64,000 nucleotides of DNA, taken from Hydractinia symbiolongicarpus (taxonomy: Eukaryota; Cnidaria; Hydrozoa; Anthoathecata; Hydractiniidae). This document shows, piece after piece, positions 54,060 through 62,609 of the stretch (its first letter is position 1; every line of letters begins with the position of its first letter). The stretch is from positions 16,070,501 to 16,134,500 of the forward strand of contig NC_079882.1 of the NCBI RefSeq assembly GCF_029227915.1. Direction: 5' to 3'. Made by a program: the position numbers and the translations under genes. The notes beneath the pieces were generated by a model. It did no database searches, was not told the origin of the DNA, and saw only the letters and a list, made by a program, of their open reading frames with translations.

Positions 54060-54269
54060 ATGTCATACATCAGAACCTTAGAAAATCAGCTGAAAGCCTG
54101 TCATGAGGAGATGGACAGAATACCCTACCTTGAATCTCAATTAGAGGCTCCTGACGAAGAGCTAAGAGATGTTCTGGAGAGAGAAAGGATCCACAGGAAT
54201 ATTAATCATTTTGCTATATTAATGTCAACCGTCCTAATGATCTGGACCCTGGTTGGAACCATTATTTAA
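54060..54269 (+). CDS. Small coiled-coil and membrane protein
   Basis: 69 residues: a heptad-like N-terminal part (IRTLENQLKACHEEMDRIPY, LESQLEA) and one C-terminal membrane helix (FAILMSTVLMIWTLVGTII). It starts six bases after the ATPase stop, with aataaac before the ATG. Intact. Probable virion or membrane-remodelling component by layout; no family recognised. Confidence 0.5.
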   Translation: MSYIRTLENQLKACHEEMDRIPYLESQLEAPDEELRDVLERERIHRNINHFAILMSTVLMIWTLVGTII

Positions 54270-54277
54270 AATAAAAT

Positions 54278-55010
54278 GTCACTTACCTTATTTAACACCA
54301 CATTACCTGCTGGAGCTATTAAAATTCTATTCGATGATCAAGGTAAACCCATGTTTAAAGTGCTGATCTGTGGAGATTTTGGGGATTGCTAATATTGCAG
54401 AGTCGTATCGAGATATTCCAATCATTTCACGTAATGAAATAGGGTTGGTTTCAACCCCTTGGAAAAACTAAAAATCCTCATGATGTTTTCATAACATTGG
54501 ATGCTGCTCTTGAGATTTTTGCGCGTTCAAGAAAACCAAAGGCATTTGAGGTCATGAAATGGATAGCGCTAAAGGGTATTTCAAAATTAGAGGAAACCAT
54601 CAAGGAGAGGGATATGGCTATGGCGATGCTTAACGATGACCTCCAGGAAAGGAAGAACCAACTCGACCTAAGAACATTAGAAATTGCGGGCCTCCGTCAG
54701 AGATACGTGCCACATGCCAATGATGCGGGCAAGGATAATGTAATTATGATTTTTTGCAAACATACAACACCGGAAGACGATAAGTAACACCATCTTCTGT
54801 ATTACTGCGCACGCGTTCAAAGACGTGGTATTTTAAAGAAAAGACGATGGATCAGGGCTCAATATCCTGAGTCTGAGGAGATAGGTCATGCATGCATTTA
54901 ATCGGTTCGAAGAGGAAGAACATATGGAGCGCTATATATGTCACTTCAGGCTCATTGATCTTACTCGAGACAATCTCTATGACCTGGGTGATCCGGCATT
55001 AGAAGATTAG
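54278..55010 (+). pseudogene. BRO-type protein (Bro-N domain), broken
   Basis: The start after taaaataaa reads MSLTLFNTTLPAGAIKILFD, the opening of a Bro-N domain. After a frameshift near 54370 the frame continues with AESYRDIPIISRNEIGL-like sequence, then SRKPKAFEVMKWI and a coiled coil (54497-54787). The C-terminal part after a further break near 54785 ends HFRLIDLTRDNLYDLGD at about 55010. Bro-N proteins are DNA-binding proteins of insect and giant viruses and some Polintons. Three or more frameshifts make it a pseudogene. It converges on the integrase. Confidence 0.65.
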
Positions 55011-55020
55011 AGACGCGTGG

Positions 55021-55045
55021 TTTTGTGTGTTATGAACACACAAAA
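55021..55045. terminator. Hairpin between convergent BRO and integrase genes
   Basis: ttttgtgtgtt / aacacacaaaa, perfect 11-bp stem with an ATG loop, in the 45-base gap between the two convergent stops. Because it is symmetric it could serve both genes. Confidence 0.55.
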
Positions 55046-55055
55046 TCGAGAAATA

Positions 55056-56062
55056 TTACCAATCTTTCACATGCTCGGGAGGTAGTTCTACATCCTCTGG
55101 TATTAGCATTAATTCCTCTGATACGAAAGATCGATCAGGTCCATCTGCCAAATAGTATAACAACCTCGTACCTGTCACGATACGATCCAGCCTGTACGTT
55201 TTCTTGCTCCACCGGGCGTCAGTGGCGCGTCTTTTTTGATCCCCATGTTCTCCCCCAGGTTGTAGCAAGTACAAATAGAGCCCGTCTTCAGGTAGAATCT
55301 TTTCCTCCGTGTGCTTCTCATTTTTCGCAAGTGTACGTCATCAAGCTTAATGGCCTTGCTTGGCTTCATACCAATCATGGTAGTTTTAGTATTGTTTATG
55401 CTTTCCACAATATTGTACAAGTGCTTGACCCATGTACTACTCTGTTCGCCACTGACCAGCTCCTGCGCGTCTTGAGGCTTAAATAGCTTTTCGGCAAACA
55501 CTTTGTTGTAGCTTTCCACGAACGCCGTGAACGCGTGGTGATACTTAGTAGTAACACGCTTTATCTCAACACCTTTGGCTTCTAACATGGTATTCACATC
55601 TGATTTGAATTCGCTACCTTGGTCACGTTGAAAAATCTTTGTGTATCGGAGAGGTCCCGCTTTGTATATGTCCTTGAGCATCTCCGCGATCTCATAAGCC
55701 TTTTTGGTTCTGAGGGGCCTCGCGACCTTATACCTCGAGGCAACGTCAATACCCGTCAAAATGTATTTGTATGTATTTCCATACACTGTATCATGGGGCA
55801 TATAGAGCAAATCGAATTGATGCATTTCGTTGGGTTTCGTAACGGTGAAATGTGGGTAGTTGATCTTTTTCGGGCCTTTGATATGCCTAAGCCAGAGCAA
55901 CTGACGACTAAGCCAATGTATGACTTTCTTTTTGGAAAAACCAGAGTTTTCAACAAGTATTTTAATGGCTTTTCGTCCAGTCCAGAGATGTTCGGTTTGG
56001 TAATATATATGAATTAGTTTTTCAGCCTCATCGGTTGTAACAATATGCTTTGCTTTCGACAT
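55056..56062 (-). pseudogene. Polinton retroviral-type integrase with chromo-like tail
   Basis: Starts MSKAKHIVTTDEAEKLIHIY at 56062. The N-terminal zinc-like part is weak. The rve catalytic core has MHQFDLLYMPHD (first Asp), FQRDQGSEFKSDVNT (second Asp) and AFTAFVESYNK (Glu). A frameshift near 55300 moves into a second frame, whose C-terminal part (LLQPGGEHGDQKRR, KTYRLDRIVTGTRLLYYL) resembles the chromo/SH3-like tail of Polinton integrases and ends at 55056. Role: insertion of the element into the genome. Start preceded by taataaac. Confidence 0.88.
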
Positions 56063-56084
56063 GTTTATTACATATCGAAAACAA

Positions 56085-56483
56085 TTACAGCCATTTGTAC
56101 GCCACGAAGCCGAGGAGAGCTAGGGACCCGAGAATAAAGGATATTTCACCATCTTGTTGCTGTTTGCTCGGCGTGTAAAAATTGGAGAGTTTGGGAGCTT
56201 TTTCGATCGTCGCGATATGGTACTGTCTCATATTTTCGTCGAGCTCCTTGAGACTCTTCCCAGCTTGCCTTTGTTCCTCCCTTCTCTTATTGTACCAATC
56301 GATCTTTTCCTGTCTATTGCGCACCCACTGAGCTTGTGCAGTTTGAAGTTGTTCGATAGCTTTATCGTGTCTTTTGCGCTCTTCCTCACCATGCCCTGAC
56401 AATTTAATGAAGATATAATTTGACCCACTGAAAGCCAAAGCATTGATCAGCGCTCCTCCAGCAAGAGCTGCTACAGTTGCCAT
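56085..56483 (-). CDS. Polinton protein with terminal hydrophobic segments and central coiled coil
   Basis: 132 residues, intact. The hydrophobic N-terminus (VAALAGGALINALAFSG) is followed by a highly charged coiled coil (EEERKRHDKAIEQLQTAQAQ to LKELDENMRQYHI). A C-terminal membrane helix (ISFILGSLALLGFVAYKWL) ends it. The start is preceded by aaaataa. Located between integrase and the capsid-type gene on the same strand. This shape recurs in Polinton small virion genes; exact function unknown. Confidence 0.55.
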   Translation of the reverse strand: MATVAALAGGALINALAFSGSNYIFIKLSGHGEEERKRHDKAIEQLQTAQAQWVRNRQEKIDWYNKRREEQRQAGKSLKELDENMRQYHIATIEKAPKLSNFYTPSKQQQDGEISFILGSLALLGFVAYKWL

Positions 56484-56485
56484 TT

Positions 56486-56512
56486 ATTTTGTAGGCCTTG
56501 GGTCTACAAAAT
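56486..56512. terminator. Hairpin between the capsid-type gene and the 56483 gene
   Basis: attttgtag / ctacaaaat, perfect 9-bp stem with a 9-nt loop, 15 bases past the capsid-gene stop on the minus strand and next to the start of the following gene. Confidence 0.5.
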
Positions 56513-56526
56513 CAAATTTTGATCCC

Positions 56527-57713
56527 TTAATAGTCTACACTGTGGAACCTGCCATCCAGGATGTTTAATTGCGCGTCTTGGATAAGGAAGACGTAGCACC
56601 TAATATCTCCATTACCATCCGCTTTTTTGTCATGTGCAGGGTTATACCGTCCGATAACCTTTGCAGAGGCCGCCCACTACCATGTAGGCCCCGATCAGGT
56701 GTTGCTCTGAAATCAATGAATAGCGCATAGCGCTCGGTGAAAAATTGCATGTGAATAGAGCTCATTGGGCTCACCTTTCACCGTGACAGAAATCTTCTCG
56801 ATCTTGGGATTCTAGAATTGCTCATTGACACCCGCATAAGCCTTGGATACTCCAGGATCGACGAATAGTAGTAATATACCCACCAAGGATTTAGCAGGGG
56901 TATCGACTTGGAGATTGTAGGATGTATCACTTTTCTTCATAGTCACCACTTTACTCCCCAATACTCGTTCGTATGGTAGGGCGAGGCGGCTGTATCGCGA
57001 CATCATAGCGCTCGCCAGATCCTCATTTACTAATTTTTCAAACTCGAGCGAAATGTTAGAGATTTTGTATGTAGCGTCAGCTGCTTTGGCTGCTGTGGAT
57101 CCAGACGCTGGTGTACCGGCATCCTTAATGACTTGATCGTATGAAGCGAAATGTAGAACGAACTGTAGCCTATCGTGGAGTCCATGTTGATAAAGCGGGA
57201 GATCTCCTGTCGACTCGAACATTTTCCCCAACGGAATACAAAAGGTGTTTTCGTACGCCGCGGCTATAGCACGCTCCTCATTTGTTCCTACATGGTCAGA
57301 CGCTTTTATCTGTAAACCGCGATTGGATTGATTCCTTCCAAAATCAGATTGTTCTCCCTATTAAATTTCGAAATCCAGAGATCACGGTAGACACTGAATA
57401 CATTATAATCCGCAATATGCTGGACCTCATTCCCATTCAGCGTAATACGAAGGTCCCTCACAAGGGCTTTTCCGATGTTGCTAACAATAGTACACTTGGT
57501 ATTCGTGCCGGTCAGCTCCATATCAAAGAGTAGCCGGATACTCCCAGGAAGTATAACATCGTCTCGACCCATGTTTGGTATTTCCACATAGAGATCCTCA
57601 TTCTGGCCAATCGTGGACGGTACATGACTCACTTTAACCCGCTGCCTTTTGCCTTTGACAGCGAGTATAGTCTTGACTTCCTGATAAGGGTTTAGTCTTC
57701 CAAAAACATTCAT
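56527..57713 (-). pseudogene. Polinton capsid-type protein (likely major capsid), broken
   Basis: Starts MNVFGRLNPYQEVK at 57713. Beta-rich blocks include YVEIPNMGRDDVILPGSIRL, VRDLRITLNGNEV, LYQHGLHDRLQFVLHF, ISNISLEFEKLVN and LVGILLLFVDPG. The end is near RFHSVDY at 56527. The size of about 390 codons and the two beta-rich halves fit a double jelly-roll capsid protein. The name is inference from size, neighbourhood and strand pattern. Frameshifts lie near 57320 and between 56815 and 56560. The start codon is preceded by taaataa and faces, 29 bases away, the start of a plus-strand gene, so the two share a divergent promoter region. Confidence 0.55.
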
Positions 57714-57742
57714 TTATTTAGGTAGGCTGGTGATTGAAATAA

Positions 57743-57956
57743 ATGGCTGATAATCCGGGATATGATGATTTTACGGATGAGAAGGATATTCCAGACGAGT
57801 AGCGAGAGTGAGATCCTTCGACGCGAGGATACTCAGGGGCCCAGCTCCGCTACAGAAGAGCAGTCAGTGGCTGGTAGTGCAGTTACAGGCGATAGCCTAG
57901 AGGATCATAGGTGGCAGGTGGTCAAAGAAAAGGTCGACTCACAAACACCTAAGTGA
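57743..57956 (+). pseudogene. Small acidic Polinton ORF
   Basis: Starts MADNPGYDDFTDEKDIPDE after aaataa, meets a stop near 57800, and continues in another frame with a Ser/Glu-rich segment ending KVDSQTPK at 57956. One frameshift. Divergent from the capsid-type gene. Its stop overlaps the next ATG (tgATGG). Unknown function. Confidence 0.4.
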
Positions 57957-58993
57957 TGGGCGGGAGCAGCAGCATAACGCTAAGCATTACGACAGGTTCG
58001 AACTACAAAGTAATCAGCTCATCTACAAAGGTATAGACAAGGACATAGCGCTTACAAATAAGGATGGTACATTTAAAACTGTTGGCGTGATACAGACGGT
58101 GTTGGGCGTAAGGCCATAGGGTTTACCAATGCCACAACACCAAACAAAGGCAAAGCAATGGCTCAGCAACTAGTTAACGAATTGGATAATGTCAATGAAA
58201 AGGCTAATGACATCGAGATGCTGCCGCTACTCGAAAACGTGCTCGATGACACGGATATTTCCTTTGGCGGGGATATCACAGAGCGTGAAAGAAGAGGGTT
58301 AAACCGCGAGCTTCAAACGTTACGTGGTAACTTCACGCACTTAAAGGGCAAGATGGTCTTCTACGACAGTGAGATTGACAAAGCAGAAGCCAAGGCGAAA
58401 GAGCTCGAGAGTAAGAAGACCACACCCGGGGCATCCGCAGAACAGCTAGCTATCTGGGACAGGGATATAGCCAAGGCCAATGAAGACTTGGAACGACTAC
58501 GTGATCAAAAGGAGGCAACGGCAAAAGCGCATGGTTTACTATGATCCGACACTCAGAGCCAGCTGCTACACATCAAAGAGACATTGTTTAAAATCGCGGA
58601 GATGATACATCCTTGCGGGAGAAATTGACCATTTTGTTCAAAGAGCAGGGTATAACAATTGCCAACATTTTCTCAGCTGTGGGCTTATTAATATCCACGA
58701 TCGTGCTCGCTGTCACTGGAGGAAGCACAAGCACCGTAGGAAGTACAGGAGGAAGTGGTGGTAGCAAAGGGTTTGTTCAAAAACAGCTGGAGAGATTGGA
58801 AAAATTCCTTAAATATCTAGCAGGGAAGGCAGGTGCTGCTCTGCCGGGGATAATTGGTACGATCGTATCATTCTTCTTCCGGGTAGCCGCTAAAGTCGTG
58901 GAATTTATGGCGAGACATCTGTACATGGCCATAGCAGGTGCTGTAGGTATCGTGGTGGCTTATGTGAGTAAAAGGAGGAATAAGAATCGATGA
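57956..58993 (+). pseudogene. Polinton coiled-coil and multi-membrane protein
   Basis: Starts MGGSSSITLS, which fits an N-myristoylation consensus (Gly2, Ser6). After frameshifts between 57998 and 58160 a coiled-coil part follows (ITERERRGLNRELQTLRGNF, DIAKANEDLERLRDQKEAT). A further break near 58545-58612 leads to a membrane part: ANIFSAVGLLISTIVLAVTG, LPGIIGTIVSFFFRVAAKVV and IAGAVGIVVAYV, ending in a basic tail (KRRNKNR). I read it as one decayed gene for a membrane protein, probably associated with virion assembly; that role is inference. Confidence 0.5.
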
Positions 58994-60111
58994 AGTATGT
59001 TGATAAAACACATTAGACCTATTTCTTCATCCATATATATATATACTCCCACGGTGATAACGATGCCCTTAGCTTCCTCATGAACAGCAGCTTCCTTGGT
59101 ATCAGGCGTGGTTTTCTTGATATGTTGCCTAGGAGGTGTTGTGAAGGATGCCTCATGCTTGACAGCTTTGGTATTCAGGTCTAGTTTCACACCGACACCT
59201 ATGTCAGAGGGCGCGATTAGAATGTTGCTGTTATATCCCACAATCTTTCCAATGCGGAGGTCCATGTTGGAGGGAAGCATATACACGCTGGACATCACGG
59301 CGAAGTTTACTGGAGTCCGTGCATACTGGAGCACCTTTTGAAACTCAGTGATGTCTTGACCTACGTTCTCGTCACGTTGAACCATGGCCTCGAACTTTTG
59401 CAGGAGGATCTGTCTAGCCGTGAAGTTATCGGCTTTAGAGCCTAGGATTGAGGCCTTGGAAGTCGCTTGGGATCCTAGTAGCAAGATTACGTAAACGCGT
59501 ATACTTTCGCTCAATTTTGTCAGGCCCTCCGATGTCAGACCCTGGCTAGTGGGGATGAATAACTTGGCCCAATCCCCATCAACCTGCGGCCACCAACGGC
59601 CGTTGGTGAGTGACGACACCAGAGCTTTGAACTTGTACAAGTCGTTTGGATTCGCACCATACTCACGACATACTCGAGTATATCCCGAGGTGGAATAGGA
59701 GTTCTCGTACTGGGAAAAGTCTCCTTCGTATGGCATAGATACCTTCATTCTCGCTAGGATACGTCTCATGTAGTAATATACGTGAAATTTAAAGATTGAG
59801 TTAACGATGGGTACGGAGCCACTCATATGCTTGGCAGAGATCCCCAACGCCGTTGTCGCGCAATGGCAAGCAACATTCACCTGGATGTTCCAATAGTCCA
59901 AGGCTCGCCCTTTCCAATTTAGATTTACAGGATCGTTCAACAGGTTAGTGGGGACTTTGATGGGGTATTTGGTAAATTGCGGAAAGGCTACGGAAATGTG
60001 TTGAGTCCTAGACACGTATAACTCCTGATGCTCCAAGTTAGTTATACCGAGAGGCCACGAGCCTCTGTTAGACTTGTACTTTGCTGTAGGATTATAGCTA
60101 TAAATATTCAT
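58960..60111 (-). CDS. Large conserved-looking Polinton protein, intact, unknown function
   Basis: 383 residues from the Met at 60111 (MNIYSYNPTAKYKSNRGSWP). The open frame extends farther upstream but runs into the facing gene, so this start is preferred; it forms one arm of a palindrome with the facing start codon. Notable segments are HIYYY-like VYYYMRRILARMKVSMPYEG, NGRWWPQVDGDWAKLF, SESIRVYVILLLGSQATSKA and VYMLPSNMDLRIGKIVGYN, then a low-complexity Lys/Pro region and a weakly hydrophobic end. Its 3' end overlaps the convergent gene by about 30 bases. Size and position suggest a structural protein. No domain recognised with confidence. Confidence 0.55.
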   Translation of the reverse strand: MNIYSYNPTAKYKSNRGSWPLGITNLEHQELYVSRTQHISVAFPQFTKYPIKVPTNLLNDPVNLNWKGRALDYWNIQVNVACHCATTALGISAKHMSGSVPIVNSIFKFHVYYYMRRILARMKVSMPYEGDFSQYENSYSTSGYTRVCREYGANPNDLYKFKALVSSLTNGRWWPQVDGDWAKLFIPTSQGLTSEGLTKLSESIRVYVILLLGSQATSKASILGSKADNFTARQILLQKFEAMVQRDENVGQDITEFQKVLQYARTPVNFAVMSSVYMLPSNMDLRIGKIVGYNSNILIAPSDIGVGVKLDLNTKAVKHEASFTTPPRQHIKKTTPDTKEAAVHEEAKGIVITVGVYIYMDEEIGLMCFINILHRFLFLLLLT

Positions 60112-60136
60112 CTTTTCTTTAAAGTAAGAAAAGATG
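60109..60136. promoter_or_regulatory. Palindromic divergent promoter, both start codons in the arms
   Basis: catcttttc (60109-60117) and gaaaagatg (60128-60136) are perfect inverse copies. The outer three bases of each arm are the start codons of two divergent genes, with only 22 bases between them. Any promoter signal must be shared or lie within the genes. Confidence 0.55.
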
Positions 60137-60837
60137 AAGCAAGTATATGTCACAAATAGAGAGAAGCCTACGATATTTGAGGACTACCTAGGGAAGGACA
60201 CGAGAATCGCTTTGAAATCCATCAGTATCAGGCCTACGTGGTTGAATCTTTTCGAAAAGAATAACGATTTAAAGATTTACAAAGCGACACCCGGATCGAC
60301 CAATGATGGAGATTTTACCGTTGGGGATTTTGAAACACTCATCAAAATCGAGAAAGGCCTATATAAAATAGAAGATATCGCTGTTATAGTCAACGAGCAT
60401 GCGGGAGGAAGGATCAAACTTTTCGTTTGTTCAGGAACGGAGTATGTAAAATCAGAATAAGTAAGGGATATGTTGCGATAGTCGATAAAACATTGACGGA
60501 TCTTATGGGATATAATTTTGATACTAAGTCAATGTTCACTTAAGGCGATCACGATAGCTTATACAAGACTGATGTATACCAGAGGCTTAGACTCACTTGC
60601 CACCAACTCGATGAAGAAAGTTGTCTTCTTGACGGAGGAAAATCTAAAATTTTTGCCATCCTACCGACCAAAGAGTTAACTAATTGGGGAGATATGCTTA
60701 CATGGAGTTTTGATAACCCTGTATATATTAAATTAAAGGGATCCACGGATATGTTGGAATTCATGTTGACTGACGAGTATCACGAGGATAAGAAAGTTTT
60801 ATTCGTAGTTATAACCATGCATATTCTGATACAATAA
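60134..60837 (+). pseudogene. Polinton structural-type protein, broken (minor capsid candidate)
   Basis: Starts MKQVYVTNREKPTIFEDYLG. First part open to 60460 (RIALKSISIRPTWLNLF, FETLIKIEKGLYKIEDIAVI). A frameshift near 60450 and an in-frame TAA near 60540 interrupt the rest, which continues with VYQRLRLTCHQLDEE and LTNWGDMLTWSFDNPVYIKL, ending at 60837. The beta-rich character and about 235 codons would fit a single jelly-roll minor capsid protein, but this is only a suggestion. The stop TAA is immediately followed by the next ATG. Confidence 0.45.
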
Positions 60838-61482
60838 ATGACAGATATTACAAAGCTTCATCCGAGCTTACCACCAAGTGCGCCTGAGCAAGAGAATAAC
60901 GAAAGTCAGGTCTATCGGCTGAAGAAAATCGAAGAGATCGAAATATACCTACGAAATAAAGTTAAACAACGTGAAAAGCTGTCGAAAAAGTTTGGAATGC
61001 ATGGGACTTGGGTACACTACATGGATCATGGATTACTCGCAATAAGCGTGAAAACATCAGGCGTAGGTATCGCTAGTATGCTCAGCGGCATCGGAGTTCC
61101 TCTAGCCGTCGCGATGGGAGGGATCAGCATAGCCGTTGGATTAGGACAAACAGCATTAAAACAAGGTGGGAAGAAACTGAATTATAAACGTAAGAAACAC
61201 GACTCAATAAGACTTCTTGCAGAGACTAAGTTGAATTCAATAGTTGATTTGATATCAAGGACTATTGAGAATGGAGTGATAAGTGACTATGAATTTAGCC
61301 TGATAATGCAAGAGAAGCAAAAATATCTCCTATTGAAAGAACAAATCCGTCAGCGTACTAAAAAAATTGTGGAGACGATTAATGAACAAGAAAGGCAGCA
61401 ATTAGTCGCGCAAGGTCGTGAAGAAGGTAAAAATGAGCTTCTTAAAAGAATACAGTCTGTGAATTATGCCAACGGTACCTAG
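60838..61482 (+). CDS. Polinton protein with hydrophobic core and flanking coiled coils
   Basis: 214 residues, intact. An N-terminal helical part (YRLKKIEEIEIYLRNKVKQR) precedes a Gly/Ala-rich hydrophobic core (VGIASMLSGIGVPLAVAMGG, ISIAVGLGQTAL). A Lys-rich loop (KLNYKRKKHDSIRLLAETKL) and C-terminal coiled coil (KYLLLKEQIRQRTKKIVETI) follow. Starts directly on the preceding TAA (taaATG). This fold type, with a KHD.IR.LAE.KL block, recurs in invertebrate Polintons as far as I can judge. Probable virion membrane or entry-accessory protein; inference. Confidence 0.55.
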   Translation: MTDITKLHPSLPPSAPEQENNESQVYRLKKIEEIEIYLRNKVKQREKLSKKFGMHGTWVHYMDHGLLAISVKTSGVGIASMLSGIGVPLAVAMGGISIAVGLGQTALKQGGKKLNYKRKKHDSIRLLAETKLNSIVDLISRTIENGVISDYEFSLIMQEKQKYLLLKEQIRQRTKKIVETINEQERQQLVAQGREEGKNELLKRIQSVNYANGT

Positions 61483-61509
61483 AGGCACCACCTGAATATT
61501 CATAATTTC

Positions 61510-61529
61510 AATGTTTTGTACAAAACATT
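61510..61529. terminator. Perfect palindrome between convergent genes
   Basis: aatgttttgtacaaaacatt, 20-nt perfect palindrome (8-bp stem, GTAC loop), between the convergent stops at 61482 and 61528. Usable from both sides. Confidence 0.55.
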
Positions 61530-61803
61530 AAATGACACCCACAACTTCACCTGTACTAGCGTCAACCATGAAATCTCCGTCATAAATTATTGTTCTTTTC
61601 CGTCTCGCTTTGAGGCCTCTTATGTACTCATCGAGTATTTTCATAGCCGCGATATCCGAGCAACGCTTGCAATATGGACCATCGGTTTGCGTTGCAATAT
61701 CTCTATATTTTATCTTGTTAATTGAGGCTATAATTTTACCCTTCTTGAGGGTTGAGTAACCACGAATGCCCAATTGCTTAGCTTCTTTTTTAAGTTCATT
61801 CAT
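61528..61803 (-). CDS. Small Polinton protein with SAP/Rho-N-like N-terminus
   Basis: 91 residues starting MNELKKEAKQLGIRGYSTLK, a helix-extended-loop-helix pattern like SAP or Rho-N DNA/RNA-binding domains (ELKKEAKQLGIRGYS..KKGKIIASI). A CKRCSD pair follows, then a charged C-terminal part (IRGLKARRKRTIIYDGDFMV). Intact. The start is preceded by taataaac, six bases from the upstream stop. Likely nucleic-acid binding; partner unknown. Confidence 0.55.
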   Translation of the reverse strand: MNELKKEAKQLGIRGYSTLKKGKIIASINKIKYRDIATQTDGPYCKRCSDIAAMKILDEYIRGLKARRKRTIIYDGDFMVDASTGEVVGVI

Positions 61804-61808
61804 GTTTA

Positions 61809-62372
61809 TTAGACTACAACGAATGGTTCCTCTTCAATTGAATCAAGGTGTTGTGTCCTGGATTGTTGCACTGGTTTATACTTACACTCTTCTAGCATAA
61901 CCTGCAGATAGTTCTTATTCCCTTGCCGATAGATACTTGATAGTGGTACTGATTGATCATGAAAATCAGTATTAATCTCCCTATTCCATTCCTTTACTTT
62001 GGTACTAACATAGCCTGTTTTAACCGGTGGGGTAGTGAATTCACTACCGTACAGTTTCTCTATCTTGGTGAGTATACTCTGATACCTTTCAAGCCATTCA
62101 GGATGATTGTGTAAGTTAAATGACATCGTAAGCGAGGAACTATCATCATAGCGGGATGCTCTATTGCTATATACCCCCCCTGGTGTTCTGATTAGTAGGG
62201 CGGTAATTCTATTATCATTTTTGTAACCTATCACAAATCTAGCTTCCTTGCCCTTATTGGGTTGTATTGGATCGCTAAGTACAATGTTTTCGATCTTTAT
62301 ATCGAGGATGTTAAATGCAGTTAAATTGTTATAGAAGTCGCCTGTTTCAATATTATTTCCATAAAAAAACAT
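61809..62372 (-). CDS. Polinton protein, unknown function (paralogue begins at 63764)
   Basis: 187 residues starting MFFYGNNIETGDFYNNLTAF, then DIKIENIVLSDPIQPNKGKE and ARFVIGYKNDNRITALLIRT, SLTMSFNLHNHPEWLERYQS, and a central helical region. It has the look of a family shared by Polintons and large DNA viruses (possibly DUF5871-type, single-strand DNA-binding-like), but I am not sure. A clearly related ORF lies in the inverted second element from 63764, supporting that it is a real gene. Start preceded by ataaataaacagg. Confidence 0.6.
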   Translation of the reverse strand: MFFYGNNIETGDFYNNLTAFNILDIKIENIVLSDPIQPNKGKEARFVIGYKNDNRITALLIRTPGGVYSNRASRYDDSSSLTMSFNLHNHPEWLERYQSILTKIEKLYGSEFTTPPVKTGYVSTKVKEWNREINTDFHDQSVPLSSIYRQGNKNYLQVMLEECKYKPVQQSRTQHLDSIEEEPFVVV

Positions 62373-62401
62373 CCTGTTTATTTATGAAAATTAGACTCTA
62401 A

Positions 62402-62560
62402 CTAAGGTTTTTTACAAGGACAGCATCCACCATTATACGTGATAAACATCATGTAATGCTGCCAACACAGCATTTTCCCGCATATAATTAACCTCCGTCC
62501 ACACTTGCATCTATCATATTTATCGAGATCAATTCCACATTCATCACAATACTCAGTCAT
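62402..62560 (-). CDS. Small Cys-rich zinc-type protein (paralogue at 63546)
   Basis: 52 residues from the Met at 62560 (MTEYCDECGIDLDKYDRCKC). Eleven cysteines arranged as CDEC, CKCGRR, CGKMLC and CCPCKK indicate zinc binding. The longer frame from 62626 starts inside a TGACGTCA site of the terminal repeat; I prefer 62560 because the paralogue at 63546 starts at the equivalent point. Intact. Possible transcription or nucleic-acid factor; function unknown. Confidence 0.6.
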   Translation of the reverse strand: MTEYCDECGIDLDKYDRCKCGRRLIICGKMLCWQHYMMFITYNGGCCPCKKP

Positions 62561-62609
62561 TTTATTTTTAAAGTCTTCGTGTATATTCTGTATAATATGA
62601 GTATATGCT

